64,000 bases of DNA, from assembly GCA_016788425.1 (NCBI GenBank), contig JAEURQ010000002.1:434001-498000 (forward strand), given 5' to 3'. Every line of letters starts with the position of its first letter. Position 1 is the stretch's first letter. The notes beneath the pieces are model-generated. The model saw only the letters and a list, made by a program, of their open reading frames with translations, did not search any database and was not told the DNA's origin. The position numbers and the translations under genes were made by a program. Origin of the DNA: Chthonomonas sp. Lineage in GTDB: Bacteria > Armatimonadota > Fimbriimonadia > Fimbriimonadales > Fimbriimonadaceae. Of the stretch, positions 1 to 8,895 are shown in pieces.

Positions 1-750
1 CTCGTAGCGGCTTTTCTCAATCCCTTCGGCCACGGCGAACTCGCGCACCGCCTTAATAATCGCCTCGTCGTGGGTCGCGATAGCGGGGTAGTTCCCGCGC
101 GCCAGCAGCATCTTGCTCATCTCCACGTACTTCGCGTCCACCTCGTTTTTCTCCGGAAACGCGACGCTCGCCGGTTCCAGGTAGGCCCCTTTCACCACGC
201 GCACCCGCGCGCCCAGCGCAATCATCAGCTCGGTGTCGGCCAGCGAACGGTGCAAGTAACTCTGCAAAACGGTGCCGGTGTTCGGGTAATCCAGAAACAC
301 GCGCTCGATCATGCGCACGGTGCGCTCGGTGTATTCGCTCGCCTCCATGTCAATGCGCACAAAGGTATTGGTCAGCTTCGCATGCTCCAGCACCTCGCGA
401 TAGTTCGCCTCCGCAAAGGCTTCGCCCTGGTCCAAGCCGCACTGCGTCAACTTAATCGAAATGTTGATCATCGACGCGTAAGGCGACTGCCCAATCCGGG
501 TGAGCATCTCCTTGTATTTCGTAATCGCGGCGCGTGATTCTTCCTCGGTGTGTGTGTTCTCGCCCAAGTAGTCCAGCGTCACTAGCAAGCCGGCTTTGCA
601 CAGTTCTTCCGAGGCGGCGATGGATTCTTCGAGCGTGTCGCCAGCGATAAAGCGCTTGACCACGGGTCGGAAAAGGAACGATTTGCGAACCAGAGATTCG
701 ACGGGCCGTAACTCGGCCAATTTTAAGATGAGGGTTCGTCCTAGCGCCAT
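1..750 (-). CDS. Proline dehydrogenase (3' part beyond window)
   Basis: FAD-dependent oxidation of proline to 1-pyrroline-5-carboxylate, the first step of proline catabolism. The 250 visible codons read without a break to the window edge and follow the monofunctional Thermus/Deinococcus-type PRODH barrel: IKLTQCGLD, DMEASEYTER, VLQSYLHRS, RVVKGAYLEP and ATHDEA occur in the family order. The ATG at 750 starts the conserved frame; no Shine-Dalgarno precedes it. It lies 18 nt behind the tRNA-dihydrouridine synthase gene on the same strand, so it is probably the last or an internal gene of that operon. The C-terminal end of the barrel and the stop codon lie outside the window. Confidence 0.9.
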   Translation of the reverse strand, partial: MALGRTLILKLAELRPVESLVRKSFLFRPVVKRFIAGDTLEESIAASEELCKAGLLVTLDYLGENTHTEEESRAAITKYKEMLTRIGQSPYASMINISIKLTQCGLDQGEAFAEANYREVLEHAKLTNTFVRIDMEASEYTERTVRMIERVFLDYPNTGTVLQSYLHRSLADTELMIALGARVRVVKGAYLEPASVAFPEKNEVDAKYVEMSKMLLARGNYPAIATHDEAIIKAVREFAVAEGIEKSRYE

Positions 751-768
751 TGGAGGATAGCCGAAAGT

Positions 769-1818
769 TTACGCGAGGACGCCTGCCTCGTGCTGTGCCA
801 GGAAGGTGTGGAGCAACTCGGCCAGTTCGGAGTAGGTGTTGGCGGCGGTAATGCGGCCACGAATCTCCGCCGCGCCCGGTACGCCCTTAATGTACTGCGG
901 AATCAGGCCGCGCAATGAACGGATCGCGCGCTTCTCCATGTCGGCATAATCGTCTGGGTTCACCAGCGAGACATCGCTCACGCGCGCCTCGTAGGCAATC
1001 GTGTTCAGGGCGTGCTCAAGGGCGGTTTCCACGCGTTCACTCAGAGTCGGCATCGGCGGCTCGGGCAGTCCTTGCAAGTCCGCCGATATCCGGCCCAGGG
1101 CCCACGGGTTCGAAATCGCGGCTCGCCCCACCATCACCCCGTCGCACCCGGTTTCGTCAATCAGGCGACGGGCATCGGCGGGTGTCTTCACATCGCCGTT
1201 GCCGATCAGCGGAACCGTCACCGCCTCGCGCAGGTCGCCGATTAAGCGCCAGTCCGCCTCGCCGTCGAATCCCTGTTTGGCAAATCGCGCGTGGAGGGTA
1301 ATCATCTGCGCGCCCACATCCACAAAGCGACGGGCGAGTTCGGGCGCGGCGAAACTGGAATAATCCCAGCCCGCGCGGACCTTCACCGTGACAGGGCATT
1401 TCACCGCCTTCACCACTGCCTCAACAATTTCGGTGGCTTTGTCGGGGTCTTTCAGCAGGGCTGCGCCGGAGCCCGTTCGGCACACCTTGGGCACCCAGCA
1501 CCCCATGTTGATATCAATAATGTCGGGACCAAACGACTCGGCGATGCGTGCGGTCTCGGCCATGATCTCGGGCACGGCGCCAAAAATCTGTATGCCCAGC
1601 GGACGCTCTTCCTCGCGGATTTGCATCTTCTTGAACGTCTTTTCTGCGCCGTAATGAATGGCCATCGCCGAGACAAACTCGGTGAAAACCAGGCCCGGCT
1701 GGCCGATGCGCTTGCAAATGAGGCGAAAGGGAAGACTGGTGACGTCTTCCATGGGCGCTAGAACAAGCGGTACCGGCACTCGCACATCTCGGATGGCGAA
1801 TCCCGGTACCACGTTCAT
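769..1818 (-). CDS. dus: tRNA-dihydrouridine synthase (DusB-like)
   Basis: FMN-dependent enzyme reducing specific uridines of tRNA to dihydrouridine. The 349-residue product is of normal family length and shows the N-terminal APMEDVTSLPFR segment, the active-site region DINMGCWVPKV, a KVRAGWD strand and the flavin phosphate-binding GNGDV and GVMVGRAA motifs. The catalytic cysteine (NMGC) is present. The residue after it is Trp, where most Dus proteins have Pro. The helical tRNA-binding domain follows residue about 250. The gene sits 17 nt behind an unknown protein gene and 18 nt before proline dehydrogenase, suggesting one transcript. Confidence 0.93.
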   Translation of the reverse strand: MNVVPGFAIRDVRVPVPLVLAPMEDVTSLPFRLICKRIGQPGLVFTEFVSAMAIHYGAEKTFKKMQIREEERPLGIQIFGAVPEIMAETARIAESFGPDIIDINMGCWVPKVCRTGSGAALLKDPDKATEIVEAVVKAVKCPVTVKVRAGWDYSSFAAPELARRFVDVGAQMITLHARFAKQGFDGEADWRLIGDLREAVTVPLIGNGDVKTPADARRLIDETGCDGVMVGRAAISNPWALGRISADLQGLPEPPMPTLSERVETALEHALNTIAYEARVSDVSLVNPDDYADMEKRAIRSLRGLIPQYIKGVPGAAEIRGRITAANTYSELAELLHTFLAQHEAGVLA

Positions 1819-1835
1819 GTTGCGCAGCGGGGAGC

Positions 1836-2486
1836 TTAGGCTTCCGTTTCGGCGGCCACTTCGGCCGGAACTTCCGCCGGAGCCTCGGCCACGACTTCTT
1901 CTTCTTCTTCTTCAACGACCTTGGCCACGGCCTTCTTGGTCGTGCGCTTCTTGGTCAAGCCGAGTTCCAGGCCGACCACGTCGCCTTGGAAGGTTGCCTT
2001 CAGCTTCACGCGGCGCGTCAAATCGCCACCGCTGACGGTCGTCCAGTTCACGCGGTCCAACGCCCACTGCCAGCCGATGTCTTGCGGGGTGTATTGAAAC
2101 TCCACTTGACCGGTGAGGATGTCGCTGAGGAGCGTCTTCAGGTCGTCGCGACCATCGAGCAGCTTTTCGGCTTGCATAAAGTTGGCTTGCAGACCCACGC
2201 CCACTTCCACGGCCTTTTCGTCGAGGGCGGCCATGGCGGCCTTCGTCTTCTTTTCCGGGGCTTCGTTGTCCTGAATCATGGTCAGTTGGCGAAGCAGCGA
2301 CCGGGTCAAACCGTCGATGTCGTCGGGCCAATTAAAGGTGTTGCCTTCGTAAATGGCTTGCGCTTCGCGACCGCTAATAACCAGCGCGGTGGCGACCAGC
2401 GCGGCATCGGTGGTTTGCAGTTTCGGGAAGGACTTCTTAACCTGGTCCAGCGTAGTTTCGGGCTTCGAAAGATTACAAGTGATCAA
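1836..2486 (-). CDS. Hypothetical protein with acidic low-complexity tail
   Basis: I do not recognise a family. The roughly 216-residue soluble protein has a helical body and ends in a Lys/Arg patch (TKKRTTKKAVAK) followed by a Glu run and repeated Ala-Glu-Val-Pro units, a tail that is probably disordered. I chose the TTG at 2486 because a GGAG lies 9 nt upstream and because a perfect TATAAT (2548-2553, minus strand) would place the transcript start near 2541. The alternative ATG at 2537 would then be almost leaderless. It is first in a same-strand run with dus and proline dehydrogenase. Confidence 0.65.
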   Translation of the reverse strand: MITCNLSKPETTLDQVKKSFPKLQTTDAALVATALVISGREAQAIYEGNTFNWPDDIDGLTRSLLRQLTMIQDNEAPEKKTKAAMAALDEKAVEVGVGLQANFMQAEKLLDGRDDLKTLLSDILTGQVEFQYTPQDIGWQWALDRVNWTTVSGGDLTRRVKLKATFQGDVVGLELGLTKKRTTKKAVAKVVEEEEEEVVAEAPAEVPAEVAAETEA

Positions 2487-2547
2487 TGGGAAAATCTCCG
2501 GTGCCGGGCGGGGCCACGGCTGGCCCGTTAAGGCCATAATAAAGCGA

Positions 2548-2553
2548 ATTATA
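2548..2553 (-). promoter_or_regulatory. Candidate -10 box (TATAAT)
   Basis: A perfect TATAAT on the minus strand in the 91-bp divergent gap between the acidic-tailed protein and the BMP lipoprotein gene. No good -35 hexamer is visible 16-18 nt upstream, so the promoter call rests on the -10 box and the position alone. Confidence 0.4.
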
Positions 2554-2577
2554 CCCGGCAACGGGGCGAGAACGCTT

Positions 2578-3627
2578 ATGAAATGGATGCAGTGGATTGT
2601 AGCGGCCGGTCTTACGGTCGGCATCATTGGATGCGGTAAGAATGACGCGGGGACCGAAGGAGCCAGCGCCGGCACCGGCGGCAAGGTAGAAACCCCCAGC
2701 GGCGAAAAAAAGATGAAAATCGCCGTGGTTTACGATAGCGGCGGGCGCGGCGACAAGTCGTTTAACGATAGCGCTTGGAACGGCATTGAGCGCGCACGCC
2801 AGGACTTTGGCATCGAATCGGTGGAAGTCGAATCGAAGGCGGCCAAGGACTACGAAGGCAACCTTTCGCAGATGGCCGAAGATGGCGCGGACCTCGTGAT
2901 CGCGGTCGGTTTGGCCCAGGGCGAACCGCTGGCCAAGGTCGCGGCAAACTTCCCGGACACCAAATTCGCCATCGTGGATGGTTCGGGCGACGCCAAGAAC
3001 ATTCGCTCGCTGAAGTTTAAGGAGGAAGAAGGCAGCTTTTTGGTGGGCGTCGCGGCCGGCATGGTCAGCAAAACCGGCAAGATCGGGTTTGTTGGCGGAC
3101 AAGAAATCGACCTGATTAAGAAGTTTGAGTACGGATTTTATGCTGGCGCGAAGTGGGCGAATCCGAACATCGTGATTTTGCCCGCTAAGTACACCGGCAG
3201 CTGGGACGATCAGGGCAAGGGCAAGGACCTCGCCGCGCTGCTCTTTTCGCAGGGCGCGGATGTGGTGTACGCCGCGGCGGGTCGGGCTGGGCTCGGCACG
3301 ATCAAGGCGGCCAAGGACGCGGGCAAGTTCTGCATCGGCGTGGACAGCGACCAAGACGACCTGGAAAAGGGCGTCGTGCTGACCTCGATGATCAAGCGCG
3401 TGGACGAGGCGGTTTACGCGACGATTAAGGACCTGAAGGAAGGCAAGTATTCGGCGGGCGAGACCATCTACGACCTCAAGTCGAATGGCGTCGGCACGTC
3501 GGATTTCCGCAACACCAAGTCCGTGATCGGCGATGCGGGCATGAAGAAGATCGAGGAGGCGAAGGCCAAGATCATCGCCGGGGAAGTCAAGGTCCCGGCG
3601 AACCAAGCTGAGTTCAACGCGAAGTAA
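2578..3627 (+). CDS. BMP/PnrA-family substrate-binding lipoprotein
   Basis: Extracytoplasmic binding lipoprotein of the basic membrane protein family, whose characterised members bind purine nucleosides for ABC import. The ATG at 2578 gives a signal peptide with a lipobox (IIGC) near residue 20, then a low-complexity linker and the BMP core: KIAVVYDSGG, GDKSFNDSAW, and GKIGFVGGQE around the mid-point. The 349-residue length fits the family. Longer upstream in-frame starts would destroy the signal peptide. No permease or ATPase lies beside it; it may serve the complete importer at 58-62.6 kb or act as a sensor. An intrinsic terminator follows directly. Confidence 0.88.
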   Translation: MKWMQWIVAAGLTVGIIGCGKNDAGTEGASAGTGGKVETPSGEKKMKIAVVYDSGGRGDKSFNDSAWNGIERARQDFGIESVEVESKAAKDYEGNLSQMAEDGADLVIAVGLAQGEPLAKVAANFPDTKFAIVDGSGDAKNIRSLKFKEEEGSFLVGVAAGMVSKTGKIGFVGGQEIDLIKKFEYGFYAGAKWANPNIVILPAKYTGSWDDQGKGKDLAALLFSQGADVVYAAAGRAGLGTIKAAKDAGKFCIGVDSDQDDLEKGVVLTSMIKRVDEAVYATIKDLKEGKYSAGETIYDLKSNGVGTSDFRNTKSVIGDAGMKKIEEAKAKIIAGEVKVPANQAEFNAK

Positions 3628-3647
3628 GGTTGGCTGGTTTGAAGCGG

Positions 3648-3678
3648 GGGGTCGGGCTCGTCGCCCGGCCCCTTTTTT
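3648..3678 (+). terminator. Intrinsic terminator of BMP lipoprotein gene
   Basis: GGGG-T-CGGGC and GCCCG-G-CCCC arms around a TCGTC loop form a 10-bp stem with one T-G pair, followed by six T. It starts 20 nt after the stop codon. Confidence 0.85.
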
Positions 3679-3710
3679 CGTGTTGCTGCAGCAGTTTTTT
3701 CTGTGTGGCT

Positions 3711-4110
3711 CCCGCTCGGCTGAGCGCCCGCCCCGGCGGGGCATAGGCCGGGCGTCAGACCCGACCAAAGAGTTGCCGTGGGCAAGTCGACCACTCACTT
3801 CCGATTTCACCTACTTCTCGCTCGGCTGAGCGTCCGCCCCGGCGGGGCATAGGTCGGGCGTCAGACCCGACCAGGGAGTGGCCCTGGGCAAGCCGACAGC
3901 CGACTTACAATCTCGTACTCACCTCCCGCCCGATTGAGCGCCCGCCCCGGAGGGGCATAGGCCGGGCGTCAGACCCGACCAGGGAGAGGCCCTGGGCAAG
4001 CCGGCGACCCCTTACAATCTCGGACTCACCTCCCGCTCGGCTGAGCGCCCGCCCCGGCGGGGCATAGGTCGGGCGATAGACCCGACCAGGGAGTGGCCCT
4101 GGGCAAGCCG
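3711..4110. repeat. Four-copy array of a 79-nt repeat, about 107-nt period
   Basis: Four copies of a 79-nt unit lie at 3711-3789, 3817-3895, 3925-4003 and 4032-4110, separated by 27, 29 and 28 nt. The copies align without gaps. Each carries small inverted repeats: CGCTC/GAGCG (intact in three copies), GCCCC/GGGGC around a GGC loop, and GGTCGGG/CCCGACC, where copy 4 differs from copy 2 only inside the loop (CGATAGA for CGTCAGA). The second and third spacers resemble each other (both contain TTACAATCTCG), so the true unit is a tandem repeat of about 107 nt. This looks like a REP/BIME-type intergenic element. No gene is visible in this gap. Confidence 0.85.
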
Positions 4111-4164
4111 GGGCGGCGCATGAAACAAAACCCCGCAACCTTGCGTCAAAATAAAAGACAACAT

Positions 4165-4518
4165 GGGGGCGAACGGGTTCGACAGAGCTGGTTCGACTTA
4201 GAGTTGCGAGCCGAGGTGCCGTTGGCCTCGAAAATAAACGGCAAAACAATAGTTGCCAATAACAACTACGCATACGCTGCTTAATTAACGCAGTGAGTCG
4301 CCTGATTCCGGGCCGATAGGGATCATCGCGGCTTAGCCAAATTCGGATCGCGAAGCGAGCTTCTGTTCGTAGCAAGCTAAGCTAAATTCAACCGGACTGG
4401 ATCCGAATCAGCCTGTCTCTGGGAGTGGTTCGGATCGAGAAAAGCTCAGAGAAGACGCTCGTGGGAACTGTAAGGCCGACAGGTTTGGAAGAGAGTTCAA
4501 TTCTCTCCGCCTCCACCA
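4165..4518 (+). ncRNA. ssrA: tmRNA (transfer-messenger RNA)
   Basis: Rescues stalled ribosomes by acting first as an alanyl-tRNA, then as an mRNA for a degradation tag. The 5' end GGGGGCG pairs with CGCCTCC before ACCA at the 3' end, giving the 7-bp acceptor stem. GGGTTCGAC follows the 5' end and the T-arm GAGAGTTCAATTCTC precedes the 3' stem. The tag frame begins at GCC 4255 after AATAGTT and encodes ANNNYAYAA followed by TAA, then pseudoknot-rich sequence. The 354-nt length is normal for a one-piece tmRNA. It lies upstream of clpC, whose protease partner can degrade tagged proteins. Confidence 0.97.
4255..4284 (+). other. tmRNA tag-peptide reading frame
   Basis: Nine codons and TAA encode ANNNYAYAA. 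The C-terminal tyrosine-alanine-alanine ending matches the protease-recognised end of other tags (ALAA in Escherichia coli). The middle has Asn in place of the usual acidic residues. Confidence 0.9.
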
Positions 4519-4526
4519 GTTTTTTT
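4519..4526 (+). terminator. T-run terminator behind tmRNA
   Basis: Seven T follow the tmRNA 3' end directly; the T-arm/acceptor structure would supply the hairpin. Confidence 0.5.
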
Positions 4527-4960
4527 GACCGATTTCGAAGGCTATGGCGAGGATGATTCACATTCCGATTTCCGTTCCGCTGATATAGACCTGCCAGTCT
4601 TTGCCGGTACGCAACGAACTTCCACATTCCAAAGATCATATGGCCGCTCTTGCCGAAGATTTTGAGGCAGAGCGCGGCAAACGTTAGTCAAAGGCTGCCC
4701 CTAACTCAAAGTTGAGAGCCAGTACAAATACCAGGGTTCGGGGGAGCCGCGTGGGAGCCTGGGAAAAATGCGGAAAGATACCGATAAGGAACGTTAAGAA
4801 TACGGTGGTGGCAACGGGCCGCCGGGTACTCTAATCAAACCTAGGATTGGGTTCAAATTAGGCCTAATTGACTACAAGCACGCCCAGGAGGATTTCGGCG
4901 TAGAACCCTGTAGTCTTGCCGGAAGTCTAATTTGTACTTCACGCAAGGAAGTAAAAAATT
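4527..4960 (+). other. Long clpC upstream region with inverted repeats
   Basis: No open frame with protein-like content is visible in these 434 nt. Structure is present: CTCAA/TTGAG near 4705, CCAGG (4731-4735) with CCTGG (4758-4762), a 14-bp palindrome AATTAGGCCTAATT at 4856-4869, and GACTACA (4870-4876) with TGTAGTC (4909-4915). The start of clpC is preceded by AAGGAAG at 4945-4951. I do not recognise a known riboswitch here. CtsR or CIRCE heat-shock operators, the usual clpC control sites, are not seen. Confidence 0.4.
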
Positions 4961-7465
4961 ATGTGGCAAAGGTTCACTGAAAGAGCACGTAAGGTCGTTT
5001 TCTACGCTCAAGAAGAAGCGCAGAAGTTCGGCGAAGGGTATGTCAGCACGGAGCACCTGCTTCTCGGATTGGTCCGAGAATCGGATTCGGTGGCATCTCG
5101 CGTCTTGGAGCGGCTAGGCGTAACCTTGAGCCGCATTCGCCAAGAGGTTGAGAAGCAACTGCCGCGCGGCGACGCTCGCACCGGTCAAGAAATGACGCTC
5201 ACCCCTCGGGCAAAGCGCGTCATTGACCTGGCCTACGACGAGGCGCGCAACCTCAACAACAGTTACATCGGCACCGAGCACCTCCTGCTGGGGCTGATCC
5301 GCGAAGGCGATGGTCTGGCTGGCCGCGTCCTCGCCAAACTTGGAGTCGAACTCGACCGCGCTCGCCGCGAAGTCATGGGCCTCCAAGATAACGAGTCGCA
5401 AAGCAAAGGCTCGTCGTCGCGCAGCTCGGGTTCGAGCAATCAGGGCGGCGGCGGTGGTGCCAAAACGGCGACTCTCGACGAATTTGGTCGCGACCTCACG
5501 CAGATGGCACGCGAAGGCAAGCTCGATCCCGTCGTGGGTCGGCAGCAAGAAATTGAGCGCGTCATGCAAATCCTGTCGCGCCGCACCAAAAACAACCCGT
5601 GTCTCATCGGCGAGCCGGGCGTAGGGAAGACTGCGATTGCCGAAGGTCTCGCGCTGCGTATCGTCAGCGGCGACATCCCCGACTTGCTCAAGGATAAGCG
5701 CATCATCGCGCTGGACCTGGCCGGTCTGGTCGCGGGCACCAAGTATCGCGGCGAGTTCGAAGAGCGCATGAAGAAGGTGATGGAAGAAGTCCGCAAGGCG
5801 GAAGGCGAAGTCATCCTGTTCATCGACGAGCTTCACACGTTGGTGGGAGCCGGGGCGGCCGAAGGCGCCATCGACGCCAGCAACATCATGAAGCCGGCCT
5901 TGGCTCGTGGCGAACTGCAATGCGTCGGCGCGACCACGCAAGACGAATTCCGCAAGTACATTGAAAAGGATGCCGCGCTTGAGCGCCGCTTCCAGGGTGT
6001 GCAAGTGCGCGAACCGAGCGAAGAAGAAGCCGTGGAGATCATGAAGGGTCTGCGCGAACGCTACGAGGCTCACCATAACGTCGAGATCACGGACGACGCG
6101 ATCTCCTCGGCGGTCAACCTCTCGCAGCGCTACATCTCGGATCGCACTCTGCCGGACAAGGCGATCGACCTGATCGACGAAGCCGCCAGCCGCGTTCGCC
6201 TGCAACTCAGTTTGCCGCCGCTGGACGTGCGTCAGGACAAGGTCAAGCTCAACAAGCTCAAGGCCGAGATTGATCACGAAACGCGCCGCAACAACACGAG
6301 CCTGGTGGAAAGCCTGCAAAAGGAATTTGACGACCTTGAAAACTCCGTGATCGACCGCGAGGAAATCTGGATTGGCACGCCCAAGCCCGAGGCGATCGTC
6401 GGCGAAGAAGAAATTGCCCAGATCGTGCAAAGCTGGACCGGCATTCCCGTGCAGATGGTGAAGGAAACCGAATCCGCGAAGCTACTTCGCATGGAAGAAG
6501 ACCTTCACGCCCGCATCGTCGGTCAAGATGACGCCGTTAGCGCCGTCTGCCGCGCCATCCGCCGCAGCCGAGCTGGTCTCAAGGATCCGAAGCGACCCCT
6601 GGGTAGCTTCATCTTCCTCGGCCCCACTGGGGTCGGTAAGACCGAGCTCGCCAAGGCGCTGGCTTCGTACCTGTTTGACAAGGAATCGAACATGGTTCGC
6701 ATCGACATGTCGGAATACATGGAGCGATTCTCCGTGAGCCGCCTGGTTGGTGCCCCTCCGGGGTATGTCGGTTACGATGAGGGCGGTCAACTGACCGAAC
6801 AAGTCCGCCGCAACCCGTACTGTGTGGTGCTCCTCGACGAAATCGAGAAGGCTCACCCGGACGTGTTCAACATCCTGTTGCAAGTCATGGAAGATGGTCA
6901 CCTGACCGACTCGCAAGGTCGCAAGGTGGACTTCCGCAACACGATCATCATCATGACCTCGAACGTGGGTGTTCGCCCCATCGAATTCGATCAGGGCCTT
7001 GGCTTTGTCGAAGAGAAGCGGGAAGCCGAAGATCCGAAGACGTACGAGTACATGAAGAACAAGATGATCGACGAGATGAAGAAGCTCTTCCGACCGGAGT
7101 TCCTCAACCGCGTGGATGAAACCATCGTGTTCCGCCACCTCAAGCGCGAGGAAATCCTCGAAATCTCGGGTCTGTATATGAAGCGAGTCAACGAACAAGC
7201 CGCCACGCTGGGCTTCACCATCGAACTCAGCGAAGAAGTCAAGGACATGCTGGTGAAGGAAGGCTACGACCCCAACCTGGGTGCTCGACCTCTGCGCCGC
7301 GCGGTTCAACGTCTGATCGAAGATCCGCTCAGCGAAGACCTGCTCCTCGGCACGTATGTGGCCGGCGACACGATCCTCGCCGAACTGGTCGATGGCAAGG
7401 TTGCCTTCCGAAAGAAGGACCCCAACGACGAAACTAAGAAGAAAAAGCAGCTCGTTAAGAGCTAA
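4961..7465 (+). CDS. clpC: ATP-dependent Clp protease ATPase subunit ClpC
   Basis: Hsp100 unfoldase that feeds substrates, including tmRNA-tagged proteins, into the ClpP chamber. The order is complete: two Clp N-terminal repeats (STEHLLLGL at about 27, GTEHLLLGL at about 107), a Ser/Gly-rich linker, AAA-1 with GEPGVGKT (about 217) and LFIDELH, the UVR/M-type coiled-coil region, AAA-2 with GPTGVGKT (about 554) and [11 protein letters not shown], and the C-terminal D2-small domain. The 834 residues fit ClpC. An AAGGAAG Shine-Dalgarno lies about 10 nt before the ATG. It is monocistronic, with its own terminator and a long leader. Confidence 0.97.
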   Translation: MWQRFTERARKVVFYAQEEAQKFGEGYVSTEHLLLGLVRESDSVASRVLERLGVTLSRIRQEVEKQLPRGDARTGQEMTLTPRAKRVIDLAYDEARNLNNSYIGTEHLLLGLIREGDGLAGRVLAKLGVELDRARREVMGLQDNESQSKGSSSRSSGSSNQGGGGGAKTATLDEFGRDLTQMAREGKLDPVVGRQQEIERVMQILSRRTKNNPCLIGEPGVGKTAIAEGLALRIVSGDIPDLLKDKRIIALDLAGLVAGTKYRGEFEERMKKVMEEVRKAEGEVILFIDELHTLVGAGAAEGAIDASNIMKPALARGELQCVGATTQDEFRKYIEKDAALERRFQGVQVREPSEEEAVEIMKGLRERYEAHHNVEITDDAISSAVNLSQRYISDRTLPDKAIDLIDEAASRVRLQLSLPPLDVRQDKVKLNKLKAEIDHETRRNNTSLVESLQKEFDDLENSVIDREEIWIGTPKPEAIVGEEEIAQIVQSWTGIPVQMVKETESAKLLRMEEDLHARIVGQDDAVSAVCRAIRRSRAGLKDPKRPLGSFIFLGPTGVGKTELAKALASYLFDKESNMVRIDMSEYMERFSVSRLVGAPPGYVGYDEGGQLTEQVRRNPYCVVLLDEIEKAHPDVFNILLQVMEDGHLTDSQGRKVDFRNTIIIMTSNVGVRPIEFDQGLGFVEEKREAEDPKTYEYMKNKMIDEMKKLFRPEFLNRVDETIVFRHLKREEILEISGLYMKRVNEQAATLGFTIELSEEVKDMLVKEGYDPNLGARPLRRAVQRLIEDPLSEDLLLGTYVAGDTILAELVDGKVAFRKKDPNDETKKKKQLVKS

Positions 7466-7475
7466 CGACAACAAG

Positions 7476-7502
7476 AGCCAGGTTCATCACCTGGCTTTTT
7501 TG
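7476..7502 (+). terminator. Intrinsic terminator of clpC
   Basis: AGCCAGG and CCTGGCT form a perfect 7-bp stem around TTCATCA, followed by a T run, 10 nt after the clpC stop. Confidence 0.9.
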
Positions 7503-7567
7503 TTCGAAATACTAGGTTTGCTGAGAAAAATCCCCCATTTTCTGGGAATTGTTTGTAGAATCAAAGC

Positions 7568-8887
7568 ATGGTGTTTAAGGGTGCTCTGGTTGCCTGCAGT
7601 CTATTGGCAGGTCTTGCTTCCGCTTCGGCCTCGCTTGTGTTCGTTCTCGACTCAAACAGCCGGTCGATCTTCCGGTTCGACGCCGAGACGGGCGAGTACA
7701 AGGGAATCTTCGGAAACGGGTTCTTTAGCTCCTCCGCTCCGGTGAGCATGGCGCAAAGTTCGAAGGACGGGCTGCTTTACGTTGGCCGCGCCGATGGACT
7801 CGTCTTGCGCTTCGATCCGTACACGGGTCAGTACCTTGGCCCGCTCGCCAGCGGCTTCAATGGCTCGCTGGTCGGTCTCGCCATGGCCACCGATGGAACA
7901 CTTTACTGCGCCAACTCGGGCGCTTCGGCCCTGATCCTCCGCTTCGATGGCGCGACAGGCCAATACCTGGGGCCGCTCGGCCAATGGAACGTCCAAACCG
8001 GCGGACAAAACACCTACGTCGATGGCAACAACTATTTCTGCACGAACACGTCCGGCCAAATTGTCAAGCTCGACCGCGTGACGGGGCAATTGCTGAGTAT
8101 CACCACGCCGCCCGCACCTTCGGCGCCGCGTGTGATGAACGACCTGGGCAATACCAACATCGGCTACGCGAGCGACGCTTCGGGCGGAATCCAAGCCGGG
8201 GTCCTCCGCGTGAACCAGCAGTTCCAATATCAGGGGCCCATTGCTCCGAACTGGTTCGGTGCGATTCGGGACATCGAAGCCATGCCCGATGGTCGCGTGC
8301 TCGTCGCCGCTTCGGTCATCAACGCGGGCAGCCAATATGTGATCGGTCGATTCGATCGGGTCACGGGTCAATACGGTGGTCTTTTGGCCGCCAACTGGGG
8401 CTTTAACATCGTGGACATGGAAACGGAAACGCCGATTTCCATTAACGGAACTCTCACGTTTGGCAACTACTCGGGTGTCAACCGGCCCGCAACCGTACGT
8501 ATCTATGAAGGTGGTACGAACAACCTGCTGCAAACTACCACGCTGCCGAACCAGCCGCCATCGGGTGCCTACTCGCTTAGCACCATCTACCGCGGCAACC
8601 TGGACCTCTACTTCGAAGGTAGCCACTGGCTGCGTCGCAAGGTCTCGGTCAACGTGCCTACGGCTGGCCTCAACGGAGTCAACGCCACGCTTATCAATGG
8701 CAACGCCGTGTTTGATGACTTCATCGACGTGGCCGACTACTCGGCTCTTGCCGCCGCCTTTGATGCCATTCCTTCTTCGGGGAACTGGAATGCCCAAGCC
8801 GATTTCAACGGCGACGACATTATCGACATCGCGGACTACACGATTCTCGCTGCTAACTTCGACATTGTGGGAGACGCCCTGCCCTAA
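7568..8887 (+). CDS. Secreted propeller-like protein with dockerin-like tail
   Basis: Exported protein of unknown function. A signal peptide (about residues 1-21) is followed by repeated strands of the form RFD-x-x-TGQYLGPL, spaced about 40-50 residues apart, suggesting a beta-propeller of NHL/WD type. From about residue 285 comes a beta-rich segment, then two calcium-binding dockerin-type loops near the C-terminus (DDFIDVADY and DFNGDDIIDIADY). The first 45 mature residues resemble the starts of the two PEP-CTERM proteins at 35.4 and 50.3 kb. The SARP-like regulator gene begins 8 nt after its stop, so the two are probably co-transcribed. Confidence 0.75.
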   Translation: MVFKGALVACSLLAGLASASASLVFVLDSNSRSIFRFDAETGEYKGIFGNGFFSSSAPVSMAQSSKDGLLYVGRADGLVLRFDPYTGQYLGPLASGFNGSLVGLAMATDGTLYCANSGASALILRFDGATGQYLGPLGQWNVQTGGQNTYVDGNNYFCTNTSGQIVKLDRVTGQLLSITTPPAPSAPRVMNDLGNTNIGYASDASGGIQAGVLRVNQQFQYQGPIAPNWFGAIRDIEAMPDGRVLVAASVINAGSQYVIGRFDRVTGQYGGLLAANWGFNIVDMETETPISINGTLTFGNYSGVNRPATVRIYEGGTNNLLQTTTLPNQPPSGAYSLSTIYRGNLDLYFEGSHWLRRKVSVNVPTAGLNGVNATLINGNAVFDDFIDVADYSALAAAFDAIPSSGNWNAQADFNGDDIIDIADYTILAANFDIVGDALP

Positions 8888-8895
8888 GGAGAAAC

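Noticed and set aside
3711-4110. Possible CRISPR array (repeats with 27-29 nt spacers)
   Set aside because: The repeats are 79 nt, far too long, and the second and third spacers are homologous to each other. No cas gene is near. It is a tandem repeat.
4690-4850. Known riboswitch or 6S/SRP RNA before clpC
   Set aside because: Short stems are present but none of the conserved blocks of the SRP, 6S, RNase P, c-di-GMP, TPP, SAM or guanidine classes that I know could be found.
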